Assembly (NCBI GenBank): GCA_902781745.1
Contig: CACZKM010000003.1
Span: 16,665-80,664 of the forward strand
Direction of reading: 5' to 3'
Length of the DNA: 64,000 nucleotides
Source: Oscillospiraceae bacterium
GTDB lineage: Bacteria; Bacillota; Clostridia; Oscillospirales; Oscillospiraceae
In this document: positions 45,976-55,758 of the stretch, in pieces
Position numbering within the stretch: the stretch's first letter is position 1
Layout: each line of letters opens with the position of its first letter
The notes under the pieces: generated by a model
Database searches by the model: none
What the model was told of the DNA's origin: nothing
Seen by the model: the letters and a program-made list of their open reading frames with translations, nothing else
Program-made: the position numbers and the translations under genes

Positions 45976-47280
45976 ATGGAAGAACGGATCAGCGTTCGCT
46001 TCCGCAGCGAAGGCAAGCAATATGATTTCGACCCCCGGGGCCTGCGGTGTATGCCCGGGGACGGTCTCATCGTGGAGACCGCCAACGGACTGGAGTACGG
46101 CGTGTGCAGCCGGGCCAACTTCTCCCAGGAGGAGGGCCGGGCCCGGGGGGGCACCCTCCGCCCCGTGATCCGCAAGGCCACCGCGGACGACCTGGTCACG
46201 GTGGCGCGCAACCGGGAGAAGGAGAAATACGCCTTTAAGGTCTGCCAGGAGAAGATCGCCGAGCACGGCCTGGACATGAAGCTGGTCAGCGTGGAGTGCA
46301 GCTTTGAGGGGAACAAGATCCTCTTTTTCTTCACCTCCGAGGGCCGGGTGGATTTCCGCAACCTGGTGAAGAGCCTGGCGGGGGTCTTCCACACCCGCAT
46401 CGAGCTCCGGCAGATCGGCATCCGGGACGAGGCCAAGCTCCTGGGGGGCCTGGGCATCTGCGGGCGGCCCTTCTGCTGCTCCTCCTTCCTGCGGGAGTTC
46501 CAGCCGGTGTCCATCAAGATGGCCAAGACCCAGAATCTGTCCTTGAACCCAACGAAAATCTCCGGCACCTGCGGGCGGCTCATGTGCTGCCTGAAATACG
46601 AGCAGGCCGCCTATGAGGACCTGATGAAGGACGCCCCCCGGATGGACTCCTTTGTGGAGACCCCCGACGGGGCGGGGACCATCATCAGCGTCAACACCCT
46701 CCGGGAAAAGGTCCGGGTCCGCCTGGACAGCGAGCCCGACACCCTCCGGACCTACTACAACAGCGAGATCCGGGTGATCCGCAGCGGCAAGGGCAAGCGG
46801 CCCGAGGGCTATGTGGAGCCCCCCAAGGAGGAGCTGGCCCTGCTGCGGCGGGGCAGCGAGTCCCCCGAGGACCAGCTTCGCCGGGAACAGGCCGCCCTGG
46901 CCGCCGCCCTGGACAGCTTCATGGCCGAGCAGACCGGAGACGCCGCCCGGGAGCAGGCCGACCGGGTCTCCTCCCGCCGGTCCCGGTCCCGCCGGGGAAG
47001 CGGCAAGCCCGCCGAGGCCAAGCAGCAGCCCCCCAAGGCTGCCGTTCCCGACGGGGCAGATCAGCCCGCCCAGAAGAAGGAGGGCGGCGGTCACCGCCAC
47101 CGCCACCGGGGCCACCGGGGCGGCGGCAGCAAGTCCGCCCAGCACGGGGAGGCCAGGAGCCCGGCGCCCCAGCCCAAGCCCAGTGAGGGCGGGGAAAAGA
47201 AATCCTCCGGCCGCAGGTGGCATCACCACCGGGGACGGAGGAAGTCCGGCGGGGGAAAGCCCGCCGGCGGGAGTGAATAA
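45976..47280 (+). CDS. ricT: PSP1-domain protein RicT (YaaT)
   Basis: The 434-residue protein has a PSP1 domain (about 1-270) with the RicT cysteines (GGLGICGRPFCCSSFL and ISGTCGRLMCCLKYE). In Bacillus, RicT with RicA and RicF forms an Fe-S complex that helps RNase Y mature mRNAs and promotes sporulation and competence phosphorelays. The last 120 residues are an Arg/Lys/Gly/His-rich disordered tail (HRHRHRGHRGGG, RWHHHRGRR) beyond the usual length, possibly an RNA- or metal-binding extension. Confidence 0.93.
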   Translation: MEERISVRFRSEGKQYDFDPRGLRCMPGDGLIVETANGLEYGVCSRANFSQEEGRARGGTLRPVIRKATADDLVTVARNREKEKYAFKVCQEKIAEHGLDMKLVSVECSFEGNKILFFFTSEGRVDFRNLVKSLAGVFHTRIELRQIGIRDEAKLLGGLGICGRPFCCSSFLREFQPVSIKMAKTQNLSLNPTKISGTCGRLMCCLKYEQAAYEDLMKDAPRMDSFVETPDGAGTIISVNTLREKVRVRLDSEPDTLRTYYNSEIRVIRSGKGKRPEGYVEPPKEELALLRRGSESPEDQLRREQAALAAALDSFMAEQTGDAAREQADRVSSRRSRSRRGSGKPAEAKQQPPKAAVPDGADQPAQKKEGGGHRHRHRGHRGGGSKSAQHGEARSPAPQPKPSEGGEKKSSGRRWHHHRGRRKSGGGKPAGGSE

Positions 47281-47291
47281 AGGATCATAAG

Positions 47292-47620
47292 GGGCCTGTT
47301 GCAAAACAGCATAAGTTCAACCAAATTGCTCGGATGGCCCCTGTAAACGCGAGATGGACGCAACGTAGCCCTCTCCGTCACGGCTTCGCCGTGCCACATT
47401 TTCTGTGGTTGCTTCGCTTTATCTTATCAAACTGTCCCCCGGACAGTTTGACTCCCGGAGGGAGAGGCAAGTGTTAGTACAGCTTTGCGAAGTTGCACTA
47501 ATCTTGGCTCCCCCTCCGGGGGAGCTGGCATTTGCGAAGCAAATGACTGAGAGGGCTACGTTGTGTCCTAATCGCGTTTCCAGAGGATATCTCACGTTGG
47601 TCGTGTTTTGCAGCAGGCCC
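47292..47620. mobile_element. two nested inverted-repeat elements, no ORF
   Basis: The outer ends GGGCCTGTTGCAAAACA (47292-47308) and TGTTTTGCAGCAGGCCC (47604-47620) match in 16 of 17 positions. Inside, CAACGTAGCCCTCTC (47361-47375) and GAGAGGGCTACGTTG (47549-47563) are a perfect inverted pair. A TCAAACTGTCC/GGACAGTTTGA palindrome sits at 47427-47451. It looks like one MITE-like unit inserted in another, and fills the ricT-alsD gap. Confidence 0.7.
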
Positions 47621-47652
47621 GTTTCATTTTTTCTGTGAAGGGGCGCGGGCGA

Positions 47653-48381
47653 TCACCGGCTGCCCTGCTCCACCTCCTTGATCTCGTCCCCGGAGGCCTC
47701 CTTCAGGGCGTAGGTGTCAAAGGCGGGCTCCCGGGGGAGCTGGATCTCGATCCGGCTGATCTTGTCCAGCCGGGCGGTGCCCTCGGTCATGGAGAGGGCG
47801 AAGACGTGGCCGCCACGGGTCCGGTCCTTTGACAGGAAGTGAAAGTGCCACCCCGGGGCGTTGATCCCGTCCATATAGTCCGGGAAGTAGACGCACACCA
47901 GGGTCCCTTCGATCTGAGAGAAGGAGAAGTCCCGCTGGGTCTGGGACAGGACGTCCTTCAGGGTGATGTGCTGGGACTGATAGGCCGACTCGGACCGGGC
48001 GTGGACCTCCTCAAAAAAGCCGTCGATGCGGACGATGTGCATGCTGTTCAGGCCGAAATCCTCCTCGATCTTCAGATCCAGGGCGGTTTTCAGGGCCTCG
48101 ATGCTGGCCATTTTCTCAAGGGGAAAGACCCGGGCGCTCCGCAGCCGGGACACCGCGGCGAAGGGCACCCCCTCCTCCGGGGGGACCTCGGTGACGGCGC
48201 CGGTCTCGTCCGCCCGGCAGCAGCGGCCGTCCACGACGATCATTTCGCCGTTGACGTGGGCGAAGGTGCCAAGGCCCGTGTCTCCGTGGCGGAGCAGCTC
48301 CTCCACCGTGATCACGGCGCGGGAGTAGCCCAGGGCCAGGGCCTGAAGGGTTGATACCTGATACATTGTCTGTTCTTCCAT
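47653..48381 (-). CDS. alsD: alpha-acetolactate decarboxylase
   Basis: The 242-residue enzyme converts acetolactate to acetoin. It has GDTGLGTFAHVNGEMIVVDG at 33-52 and the zinc site GWHFHFLSKDRTRGGH with H179, H181 and H192. GGGAGG precedes the ATG at 48381. No acetolactate synthase or butanediol dehydrogenase gene is adjacent, so it would draw on acetolactate from the valine/leucine pathway or a synthase elsewhere. It lies downstream of mfd in the same direction. Confidence 0.94.
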   Translation of the reverse strand: MEEQTMYQVSTLQALALGYSRAVITVEELLRHGDTGLGTFAHVNGEMIVVDGRCCRADETGAVTEVPPEEGVPFAAVSRLRSARVFPLEKMASIEALKTALDLKIEEDFGLNSMHIVRIDGFFEEVHARSESAYQSQHITLKDVLSQTQRDFSFSQIEGTLVCVYFPDYMDGINAPGWHFHFLSKDRTRGGHVFALSMTEGTARLDKISRIEIQLPREPAFDTYALKEASGDEIKEVEQGSR

Positions 48382-48447
48382 AATGAACCTCCCGTTTGGT
48401 CCTCTGTGTGGATGGATGCGTGGTTTTTCTATCGTGAGGCGGGGCGG

Positions 48448-51400
48448 TCAGCCTTGGGGGGCCTCCTTCTGGGCGGCCAGGTCGGCCACCACCGTTTCCG
48501 CCAGCTTCAGCAGGTCGGTATCTGTCTTCTTCAGCCGCAGGGCCAGGTGGGGCTTCTCCCCGGCGGAGAACAGCAGCCGGCCCTGGTACTTGGGCAGGGA
48601 GCAGACCATGGCCACCGTCTGGAGATCCAGCTCCGCCAGGGCGAAAAGGAGGGTCTCCTTTTTGCTGATCTCCGTGATCCCGCACCGGGAGGCCCGGGTT
48701 CGCAGCAGGGCGATGCGCACCAGGTTCACCGCCCCCTGGGGCGGGTCCCCGTAGCGGTCGATGAGCTCGTCGAGTATGTCGTCGGCCTCCTCCTGGTCCC
48801 GCACCCGGGCCATGCGGCGGTAGAGATCCATCCGCTGCTCCGGGGCGGGGATGTATTTCTCCGGGATGGCGGCGGTGACGGGCAGGTCCACCAGGCACTC
48901 CGTGGGCCGGGGGACGGGCTTCCCCTGCTCCTCCAGCACCGCCTCCTCCAAAAGACGGAGGTAGAGGTCGTAGCCCACGCTCATGAGAAAGCCCGACTGC
49001 TCCGGCCCCAGGAGGTTCCCCGCCCCCCGGATCTCCAGGTCCCGCATGGCGATCTTGAACCCGGAGCCGAAGGCGGCGTACTCCCGGATGGCGGCCAGGC
49101 GCTTGGCCTGGTCCTCGGTGAGGACCTTGTTCCGCCGGTAGGTCATATAGGCGCTGGCCCGCCGGGCGGACCGGCCCACCCGGCCCCGGAGCTGGTGGAG
49201 CTGGGCCAGGCCCAGGCGCTCGGCGTCCTCGATGATGAGGGTGTTGACGTTGGGCAGGTCGATGCCTGTCTCGATGATGGTGGTGCACACCAGGATGTCC
49301 AGCTCCCCGTCGGTCATCCGGCTCATGATATCCCCCAGCTCGTCCTGGTCCATCTGTCCGTGGGCCACGGCGATCCGGACCTCTTCCCCAAGCAGTTCCT
49401 TGAGCCGGGCGGCGCACCGGTGGATGGTCTCCGTGCGGTTGTGGAGGTAGTAGACCTGGCCCCCCCGGTCCAGCTCCCGGCGGATGGCGTCGGCCAGGAG
49501 GGACCAGTCGTGCTCGGTGACGTAGGTCTGCACCGGCTGGCGGTTGGTGGGGGGCTCCTCCAGGGTGGACATATCCCGCAGCCCCGACAGGGCCATGTTC
49601 AGGGTCCGGGGGATGGGGGTGGCGGAGAGGGTGAGCACGTCTACCTGGTGGGCCAGCTTTTTCAGCTTCTCCTTGTGGGTCACCCCGAAGCGCTGCTCCT
49701 CGTCCACCACCAGCAGGCCCAGGTCCTTGAACTCGATGCCCTTCCCCAGGAGCTTGTGGGTGCCGATGAGGAGATCCACCTCCCCGGCGGCGGTGCGCCG
49801 GAGGATGTCCCGGGTCTCCTTGGGGGTGCGGAACCGGGAGATCATCTCCACGGTGACGGGGAAGTGGGAAAACCGCTGGATGGCGGTGAGGTAATGCTGC
49901 CGGGCCAGCACCGTGGTGGGCACCAGCATGGCGGCCTGCTTGCCGTCCAATACGCACTTCATGATGGCCCGGAAGGCCACCTCGGTCTTGCCGTAGCCCA
50001 CGTCTCCGCAGAGGAGGCGGTCCATGGGCACGGGCTTTTCCATGTCGGCCTTGATCTCCCGGACGCAGCGGAGCTGGTCCTCGGTCTCGGGATAGGGGAA
50101 GAGGGCCTCAAAGTCCTGCTGCCAGGGGGAGTCCGGGGCGAAGGCGTGGCCTGCCAGCCGCTGCCGCTGGGCGTAGAGCTGGATGAGGCCCTTGGCCAGG
50201 TCTTTGGCGGCGGCCTTGGCCCTGGCCTTGGTCTTTTCCCACCGGCCGGTGCCCAGCTTGGAGAGCCGGTCCACCGAGGTGTTCTCCCCGCCGCCGATGT
50301 ATTTGCTCACCAGGTCCAGTTGAAGGGCGGGGACGTAGAGGGTGTCCGACCCAGCGAACTGGAGCTTGATGTAGTCCTTTTTCACCCCGTCCACGGTCAT
50401 CTCCACCATGCCGGTGAACCGGCCGATGCCGTGGTGCTCGTGGACCACCAGGTCCCCGGGGGCCAGGTCGGTGAAGGACTCCAGCTTCTGCCGGTTGGTC
50501 CGCTGGGCCTTGGAGGTCCGGCGCTTCCGGGGGGCGGCCGGAGCGCTCCCCTCCGCCAGGACGGCGAACTTCCCGTCGGGGAAGTCGAAGCCCCCGGAGA
50601 GCCCGCCCACCGACAGGAGGATGCGGCCGGGCTCCGGCAGGGCGTGGAGGGTCTCGTCCACGGCGGCGTAGAGCTTTTCCTCCCGGAGCATGGACTGGAG
50701 GGCGTCGGCCTTCCGCCGGCTCCCTGTCAGGACCACCACGGCGTAGTCCTCTCGAAGGTACTGCCGCAGGTCCTCGGTCACCGCCTGGAAGCTGACCCCG
50801 TAGCCGGTGAGCTGCCGGGCGGTGAAGGGGAGCACGGCTTTGGGGGCCGCGGGGAGGGCCCCGGTGAGGAAGGCGTCCAGGTACAGCAGGGTCCCGTCCT
50901 TTGTCCGGGCGCAGAAGTCCTCCAGGCTCCGGGCAAAGATGCCGGCCTTGCCGCCGGGGAGGTCCCCCGCCTCCTGGAGGGCCAGCAGGTCCTGGCTGAG
51001 CTCCCACAGCCAGCCCTTGGACCGCTCCTGGAGCCGGGGCAGGTCGCACAGGCCCACCAGGGCGTTTTTCGGGAGATAGTCCGCGGCGGTGACCACCTCC
51101 CGGCCGTAGACCGTGCCCAGGAACCGGTCCCGGGGCTCGTCCATGGCCTTTCCGTCGGGGGAGAGGACCTCCCCGGCGGGGAGAAGGGTGACGGACTCCC
51201 GCTGGGCGGTCCGCCGCTGGGTCACCGGGTCGAAGAGGCCCATGGAGTCGATCTCGTCCCCCCAGAACTCCAGCCGGACGGGGAGGTCCAGGCCGGGGGT
51301 GAACACGTCCAGGATGCCCCCCCGCAGGGCGAACTGCCCCGCCCCCTCCACCTGGTCGCACCGGCTGTAGCCGGCGGCGGTGAGGGTGTCGGTGAGGGCG

Positions 51401-51858
51401 GCCAGGTCCAGGGTCTGGCCCACGGATACTTGCCGGGTGAAAGCAGAGAGGACCGCCGGGGGCATGGTCCGCAGCAGCAGCCCCTCTAAGGTGGCCGCCA
51501 GGACGGGGACCTCCCCCCGGGCCAGGGCGGAGAGGAGCTCCACCCGCCGGTGCTCCCACTGCCGGGAGGCCGCCCCGGGGTGGAACTGCAGGTCCCGGCC
51601 GGGGAGGACGGGGACCTCCCGGTCCAGGAAGGCCCCCAGGTCTCCGGCCAGCCTTCCCGCCTCTCCCTCGTCGGCGCACACCAGCACCAGGGGGCGGCCG
51701 GTGTCCTGCCGGAGGGCGGCGGCCACGCAGGCCCGATGGACTGCGGACAAGCCGGAAAGGGCCAAGGGAGACTTCCCCTGACCCAGCGCTTCCGTTAAAC
51801 GGGTATAGTCCTCCGTCCGGGCCAGCAGCCCGGGGAGGATGGATGTGGAGCTTGCCAT
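48448..51858 (-). CDS. mfd: transcription-repair coupling factor Mfd
   Basis: The 1136-residue translocase removes stalled RNA polymerase and recruits UvrA. Features in order are a UvrB-like N-terminal module (LQFHPGAASRQWEHRRVELLSAL), an RNA-polymerase-interacting domain (FTDLAPGDLVVHEHHGIGRF), RecG-like helicase motifs (LLCGDVGYGKTEVAFRA, VDEEQRFGV, SATPIPRTLNMAL, ATAIETGID-like TTIIETGIDLP, QLRGRVGRS), and the C-terminal D7 domain. The start at 51858 has AGGAGG. A longer frame to 52059 would run over the small-ORF locus and is rejected. Confidence 0.96.
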   Translation of the reverse strand: MASSTSILPGLLARTEDYTRLTEALGQGKSPLALSGLSAVHRACVAAALRQDTGRPLVLVCADEGEAGRLAGDLGAFLDREVPVLPGRDLQFHPGAASRQWEHRRVELLSALARGEVPVLAATLEGLLLRTMPPAVLSAFTRQVSVGQTLDLAALTDTLTAAGYSRCDQVEGAGQFALRGGILDVFTPGLDLPVRLEFWGDEIDSMGLFDPVTQRRTAQRESVTLLPAGEVLSPDGKAMDEPRDRFLGTVYGREVVTAADYLPKNALVGLCDLPRLQERSKGWLWELSQDLLALQEAGDLPGGKAGIFARSLEDFCARTKDGTLLYLDAFLTGALPAAPKAVLPFTARQLTGYGVSFQAVTEDLRQYLREDYAVVVLTGSRRKADALQSMLREEKLYAAVDETLHALPEPGRILLSVGGLSGGFDFPDGKFAVLAEGSAPAAPRKRRTSKAQRTNRQKLESFTDLAPGDLVVHEHHGIGRFTGMVEMTVDGVKKDYIKLQFAGSDTLYVPALQLDLVSKYIGGGENTSVDRLSKLGTGRWEKTKARAKAAAKDLAKGLIQLYAQRQRLAGHAFAPDSPWQQDFEALFPYPETEDQLRCVREIKADMEKPVPMDRLLCGDVGYGKTEVAFRAIMKCVLDGKQAAMLVPTTVLARQHYLTAIQRFSHFPVTVEMISRFRTPKETRDILRRTAAGEVDLLIGTHKLLGKGIEFKDLGLLVVDEEQRFGVTHKEKLKKLAHQVDVLTLSATPIPRTLNMALSGLRDMSTLEEPPTNRQPVQTYVTEHDWSLLADAIRRELDRGGQVYYLHNRTETIHRCAARLKELLGEEVRIAVAHGQMDQDELGDIMSRMTDGELDILVCTTIIETGIDLPNVNTLIIEDAERLGLAQLHQLRGRVGRSARRASAYMTYRRNKVLTEDQAKRLAAIREYAAFGSGFKIAMRDLEIRGAGNLLGPEQSGFLMSVGYDLYLRLLEEAVLEEQGKPVPRPTECLVDLPVTAAIPEKYIPAPEQRMDLYRRMARVRDQEEADDILDELIDRYGDPPQGAVNLVRIALLRTRASRCGITEISKKETLLFALAELDLQTVAMVCSLPKYQGRLLFSAGEKPHLALRLKKTDTDLLKLAETVVADLAAQKEAPQG

Positions 51859-51898
51859 AGGACCTCCTGGTGAAAGCGCGGTCCGCGCCGCGCCGAGG

Positions 51899-51927
51899 TT
51901 GTATGATTTGGTCGAACCTGGTACAAT
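51899..51927 (+). promoter_or_regulatory. promoter of the small toxin-like ORF
   Basis: TTGTAT (51899-51904), 17 bases, TACAAT (51922-51927), giving a transcript start near 51934 and a leader of about 36 bases. Confidence 0.8.
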
Positions 51928-51969
51928 CGATTTGCTGTCGATCCTTTCCAGCAGGAAGGGGGGATCAGC

Positions 51970-52056
51970 GTGCAGTACGTTATCGCATTTGTTCTTTCTG
52001 TTGCGGCAGGTGTAGTCGCTACCTACATCTACCAATGGCTGAACAGAAAGAAGTAA
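51970..52056 (+). CDS. 28-residue hydrophobic peptide, probable type I toxin
   Basis: GTG at 51970, preceded by AGGAAGGGGGG, opens a 28-codon frame. The peptide has a hydrophobic helix (QYVIAFVLSVAAGVVATYIY) and then WLNRKK, that is one membrane segment with a short basic tail. This is the shape of type I toxins of Firmicutes (Fst, TxpA and small clostridial toxins), although I see no clear sequence kinship with a named one. The gene has its own promoter and terminator, and a convergent antisense RNA whose sequence pairs with its start region. It lies divergent from mfd. Confidence 0.75.
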   Translation: MQYVIAFVLSVAAGVVATYIYQWLNRKK

Positions 52057-52104
52057 CAACGACAGTCAGCCTGCGGTTTGGTCAGCCGCCGGGAGACCGG
52101 AAAT

Positions 52105-52183
52105 GACAAGAATCCCCCGGAAGCGCTACCTTCCGGGGGATTCCGTTTATCAGCTACAGTACATTATCGCATGGCTGTTTGCC
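52105..52183 (-). ncRNA. probable antisense antitoxin RNA
   Basis: A promoter on the reverse strand at 52190-52218 would give an RNA from about 52183 to the terminator at 52110-52143. It crosses 52149-52172, where ATCAGCTACAGTACATTATC is a near-copy of the toxin start region ATCAGCGTGCAGTACGTTAT at 51964-51988 (22 of 25 positions over the full repeat). The antisense RNA can therefore pair with the toxin start codon in trans, and also with the toxin 3' end across the shared terminator. This convergent design with direct repeats is that of the par (Fst/RNAII) type I system. Confidence 0.7.
52110..52143. terminator. shared terminator of the toxin and antitoxin RNAs
   Basis: A 14-bp perfect stem GAATCCCCCGGAAG/CTTCCGGGGGATTC with loop CGCTAC. 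Only weak T-rich stretches flank it, so its strength rests on the stem. Confidence 0.75.
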
Positions 52184-52189
52184 AAGCAT

Positions 52190-52218
52190 AGTGTACCATA
52201 CCCCCTTCAGGATTGCAA
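52190..52218 (-). promoter_or_regulatory. promoter of the antisense RNA
   Basis: On the reverse strand TTGCAA (52213-52218), 17 bases, TACACT (52190-52195), in the gap between the stop of pth and the toxin locus. Confidence 0.75.
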
Positions 52219-52235
52219 GTCTTTTTTGTGTCCCC

Positions 52236-52832
52236 TCACCCGTTATAGGACGACATAGCCTGGTCGATGCCGTGCTGGAGGAGGACGGTCACCGCGTCGG
52301 CGGCCCGGCTGATGGCCTCCTCCATGACCTTTCGGTCCTGTCCGGTGAAGGTCCCCAGGACCCAGCCCACCATATCGGCGTCGGGATGGGGCTTCTGGCC
52401 CACCCCCACCTTCACCCGGGGGAACTGGTCGGACCCCAGGTGACTGATGATGTTTTTCAGGCCGTTGTGCCCCCCGGCGGAGCCCGACCGCCGGACCCGG
52501 AGCTTCCCCTGGGGAAGGGCCACGTCGTCGGAGATCACCAGCACCCGCTCCGGGGGGATCTTGTAAAACCGGGCGGCCTGGCCCACCGACTCCCCGGAGA
52601 GGTTCATATAGGTGGTGGGCTTCATGAGCAGGACCGAATGGCCCCCCAGGACGGCGGTGTTGGTCAGGGCCTTGTACTTGAGCTTCTTCACCGGGATGCT
52701 CAGCCGCTCCGCCAGCTCGTCGATGACCAGATAGCCCATATTGTGCCGGGTCCACGCATACTTGTCGCCGGGATTGCCCAGCCCCACCACCAGCCACTCC
52801 ACCGGGCCGGCCTTTTTGGAGGAAAAAAACAT
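52236..52832 (-). CDS. pth: peptidyl-tRNA hydrolase
   Basis: The 198-residue enzyme recycles peptidyl-tRNA. VVGLGNPGDKYAWTRHNMG contains the catalytic His (H30), with LMKPTTYMNLSGESV, VISDDVALPQGKLRVRRSGSAGGHNGL (Asp of the dyad) and FPRVKVGVG following. A short N-terminal stretch (MFFSSKKAGP) precedes the core. The gene follows prs in the same direction, with an AACAAGAGGCG/CGCCTCTTGTT hairpin in the gap (52870-52905) that may act as a weak terminator. pth beside mfd and prs is usual in Firmicutes. Confidence 0.96.
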   Translation of the reverse strand: MFFSSKKAGPVEWLVVGLGNPGDKYAWTRHNMGYLVIDELAERLSIPVKKLKYKALTNTAVLGGHSVLLMKPTTYMNLSGESVGQAARFYKIPPERVLVISDDVALPQGKLRVRRSGSAGGHNGLKNIISHLGSDQFPRVKVGVGQKPHPDADMVGWVLGTFTGQDRKVMEEAISRAADAVTVLLQHGIDQAMSSYNG

Positions 52833-52932
52833 AAAAAACCTCGATTGCTGTCAAGAAAAGGATACAGGAACAAGAGGCGAAGACGAGCTCCGCCTCTTGT
52901 TTTCAGGTACGTTTGGAATCACGGGGTCAGGC

Positions 52933-53892
<960 letters not shown>

Positions 53893-54326
53893 AATACTAT
53901 CCCTTTCTTTATTCCGTGCGCCGTTAAACGTATGCGTAAGAAAAATGATGTGTGAGAATCTCTTCTCTGGGCGGTCGAATATTCCGCGGCCCTATTATAT
54001 CATCGTTGTCAAGGGTTTGCATCTGTTTTGACAAAAAACTTTGCCGGAGAAGGGGGTATTTTCCGACAAAAAACGGGGTGCTTTTTGGAGGTTTTTCAAG
54101 CTTGTGGGCAGGAAAACAAAGTTTGTGCCAAACAGGGACCGGCGGCGCCGGATCAGGCGGCGGCGGGGAAAATGTCAACAAGGTGTGAACTGCCGGTGAA
54201 CCAGCCGTGAATCTTTGGAAAAAGAGTTGTCACGAAAGGGAAATCGTGGTAAAATGCTCCCCTGTGAAGGGAGAGTCTTCCTCCCCGGAAACCCATTTCG
54301 ATTGGAACACAAGGAGTATCATTGCG
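53893..54326. other. divergent promoter region between prs and the foldase gene
   Basis: On the reverse strand an extended -10 TGATATAAT (53994-54002) serves prs; the -35 is poor. On the forward strand TTGTCA (54227-54232), 17 bases, TAAAAT (54250-54255) serves the foldase gene. Between them (54010-54220) are stretches of A and T and a GCCGGCGGC-rich patch, but I see no gene or structured RNA. Confidence 0.7.
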
Positions 54327-55604
54327 ATGAACAGATTCATAAAGAAAGCCCTGGCCGCCGCCCTTTCCCTGACCGTGGCGGTGGGCGTGCTCAGCGGCTG
54401 CGTCGGCGGCTCCGCCGCGAAGGACCCCATCAAGGAGATGATGGGCGAAGAGAGCGGGATCACCAGCGAGACCGTGATGCTCACCGTCAACGGCGGCGAG
54501 ATCACCGCCGGGGACCTCTTCTTCTGGCTGGGCCAGAGCGCCTCGGAGGCCGCCTCCTACAACCAGGCCCTGGGCGGGGCCGAGCTGGACTGGTCCTCCG
54601 AGGCCGGCGACGGCATGACCATGGCCGACTACGTCAAGGACAGCGCCAAGCAGCAGGCGGTGCTGTACAACGTGGTGGCCGCCAAGGCCCTGGAGAACGG
54701 CTATGAGTTCACCAAGGAGGACAAGGCCGCCTACGAAGAAGAGCTGGCCCAGGCCAAGGAGGACCTGGGGGGCGAAGAGGTCTATGCCAACTGGCTCAGC
54801 TCCAACTGCATCACCGACGAGGGCATGGAAAAGCTCAGCCAGGTGGGGGGCCTCTTCAACCACATGCTGGACGGGATGTTCCAGGACGGCAGCGAGTACG
54901 CCCCCACGGCGGAGGACCTGCTCACCTTCGCCACGGAGAACGACTTCCTCTGCGCCAAGCACATCCTTCTCATGACCCAGGACCCCACCACCGGCCAGCC
55001 TCTCTCTGAGGAGGAGGCCGCCGCCAAGCGGGACGCCGCCCAGGCCCTGTTGGACCAGCTCAAGGCCATCCAGGACCCGGCGGAGCTGGAGAAGACCTTC
55101 GACACCCTCATGAACGAGAACAGCGAGGACACCGGCCTTGCCGCCAACCCCGACGGCTACACCTTCACCGCCGGCCAGATGGTCCCCGAGTTTGAGGAGG
55201 CCACCCGGGCTTTGGACTTCGGCCAGGTCAGCGACCTGGTGGAGAGCGATTACGGCTACCACATCATCCTCCGGCTGGACCCCGGCAAGTCCGACAGCCT
55301 CCGGTCCCAGTGGGCCACCCAGAAGCTCAATGCGATGGTGGACCAGTGGGTGGACGAGGCCGAGGTGGAGGAGACCGAGGCCTTCACCAACCTGGACATC
55401 GGCGAGTTCTACGACAAGCTCACCGCCTATCAGGAGCAGCTCAACGCCGCCCAGGAGGAGGCCGCCGCCCCCGCCGACACCGACCCTGCGGAGACAGCTC
55501 CCGAAGAGGGCGCTGCCCCGGAGGCCGACGCCGAAGGGACCGACGCCGCTCAGACCGAGGAGGCCGCCACTGAGCCGGCAGAGACCGAAGAGCCCGCCGC
55601 GTAA
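54327..55604 (+). CDS. PrsA-like peptidylprolyl isomerase lipoprotein
   Basis: The 425-residue product starts at ATG 54327 with AAGGAG upstream. A lipoprotein signal ends in LSGC (Cys about 24). The N-terminal chaperone region (about 45-210) precedes a parvulin-type PPIase domain (about 212-325: AKHILLMTQDP, FDTLMNENSEDTGLAANPDG, GQMVPEFEEATRALDFGQVSDLVES, YGYHIILRL). The last 65 residues are an acidic Ala/Glu/Pro/Thr tail. PrsA proteins fold exported proteins at the outer membrane face, plausibly including the large YD/SLH proteins. The gene has its own promoter and terminator. Confidence 0.9.
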   Translation: MNRFIKKALAAALSLTVAVGVLSGCVGGSAAKDPIKEMMGEESGITSETVMLTVNGGEITAGDLFFWLGQSASEAASYNQALGGAELDWSSEAGDGMTMADYVKDSAKQQAVLYNVVAAKALENGYEFTKEDKAAYEEELAQAKEDLGGEEVYANWLSSNCITDEGMEKLSQVGGLFNHMLDGMFQDGSEYAPTAEDLLTFATENDFLCAKHILLMTQDPTTGQPLSEEEAAAKRDAAQALLDQLKAIQDPAELEKTFDTLMNENSEDTGLAANPDGYTFTAGQMVPEFEEATRALDFGQVSDLVESDYGYHIILRLDPGKSDSLRSQWATQKLNAMVDQWVDEAEVEETEAFTNLDIGEFYDKLTAYQEQLNAAQEEAAAPADTDPAETAPEEGAAPEADAEGTDAAQTEEAATEPAETEEPAA

Positions 55605-55631
55605 GGACTTCTGCAAAAACCGAACCAATTG

Positions 55632-55668
55632 ACAGACCCGTCGGGACATGTGCCCGGCGGGTCTTTTC
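55632..55668 (+). terminator. terminator of the foldase gene
   Basis: AGACCCGTCGGGACA pairs with TGTGCCCGGCGGGTCT with one mismatch and is followed by TTTTCT. Confidence 0.85.
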
Positions 55669-55758
55669 TGTCTCCCGATGGAGGGCGACAGCTTTCGTGG
55701 GACAAGCCGTGGCTGGAATGGTAAAATCTGGGTATCAAACAGAGAGGAGGGGTCGTCC

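Noticed and set aside
48406-51489. A forward open frame of more than 1000 codons opposite mfd
   Set aside because: It is the antisense shadow of mfd: GC-rich third positions remove stops, the predicted protein is Gly/Leu/His/Val-rich and featureless, and mfd has every family motif.
51859-52059. N-terminal extension of Mfd to 52059
   Set aside because: The extension has no family similarity, has no ribosome site, and overlaps the divergent small-ORF locus; AGGAGG marks the start at 51858.
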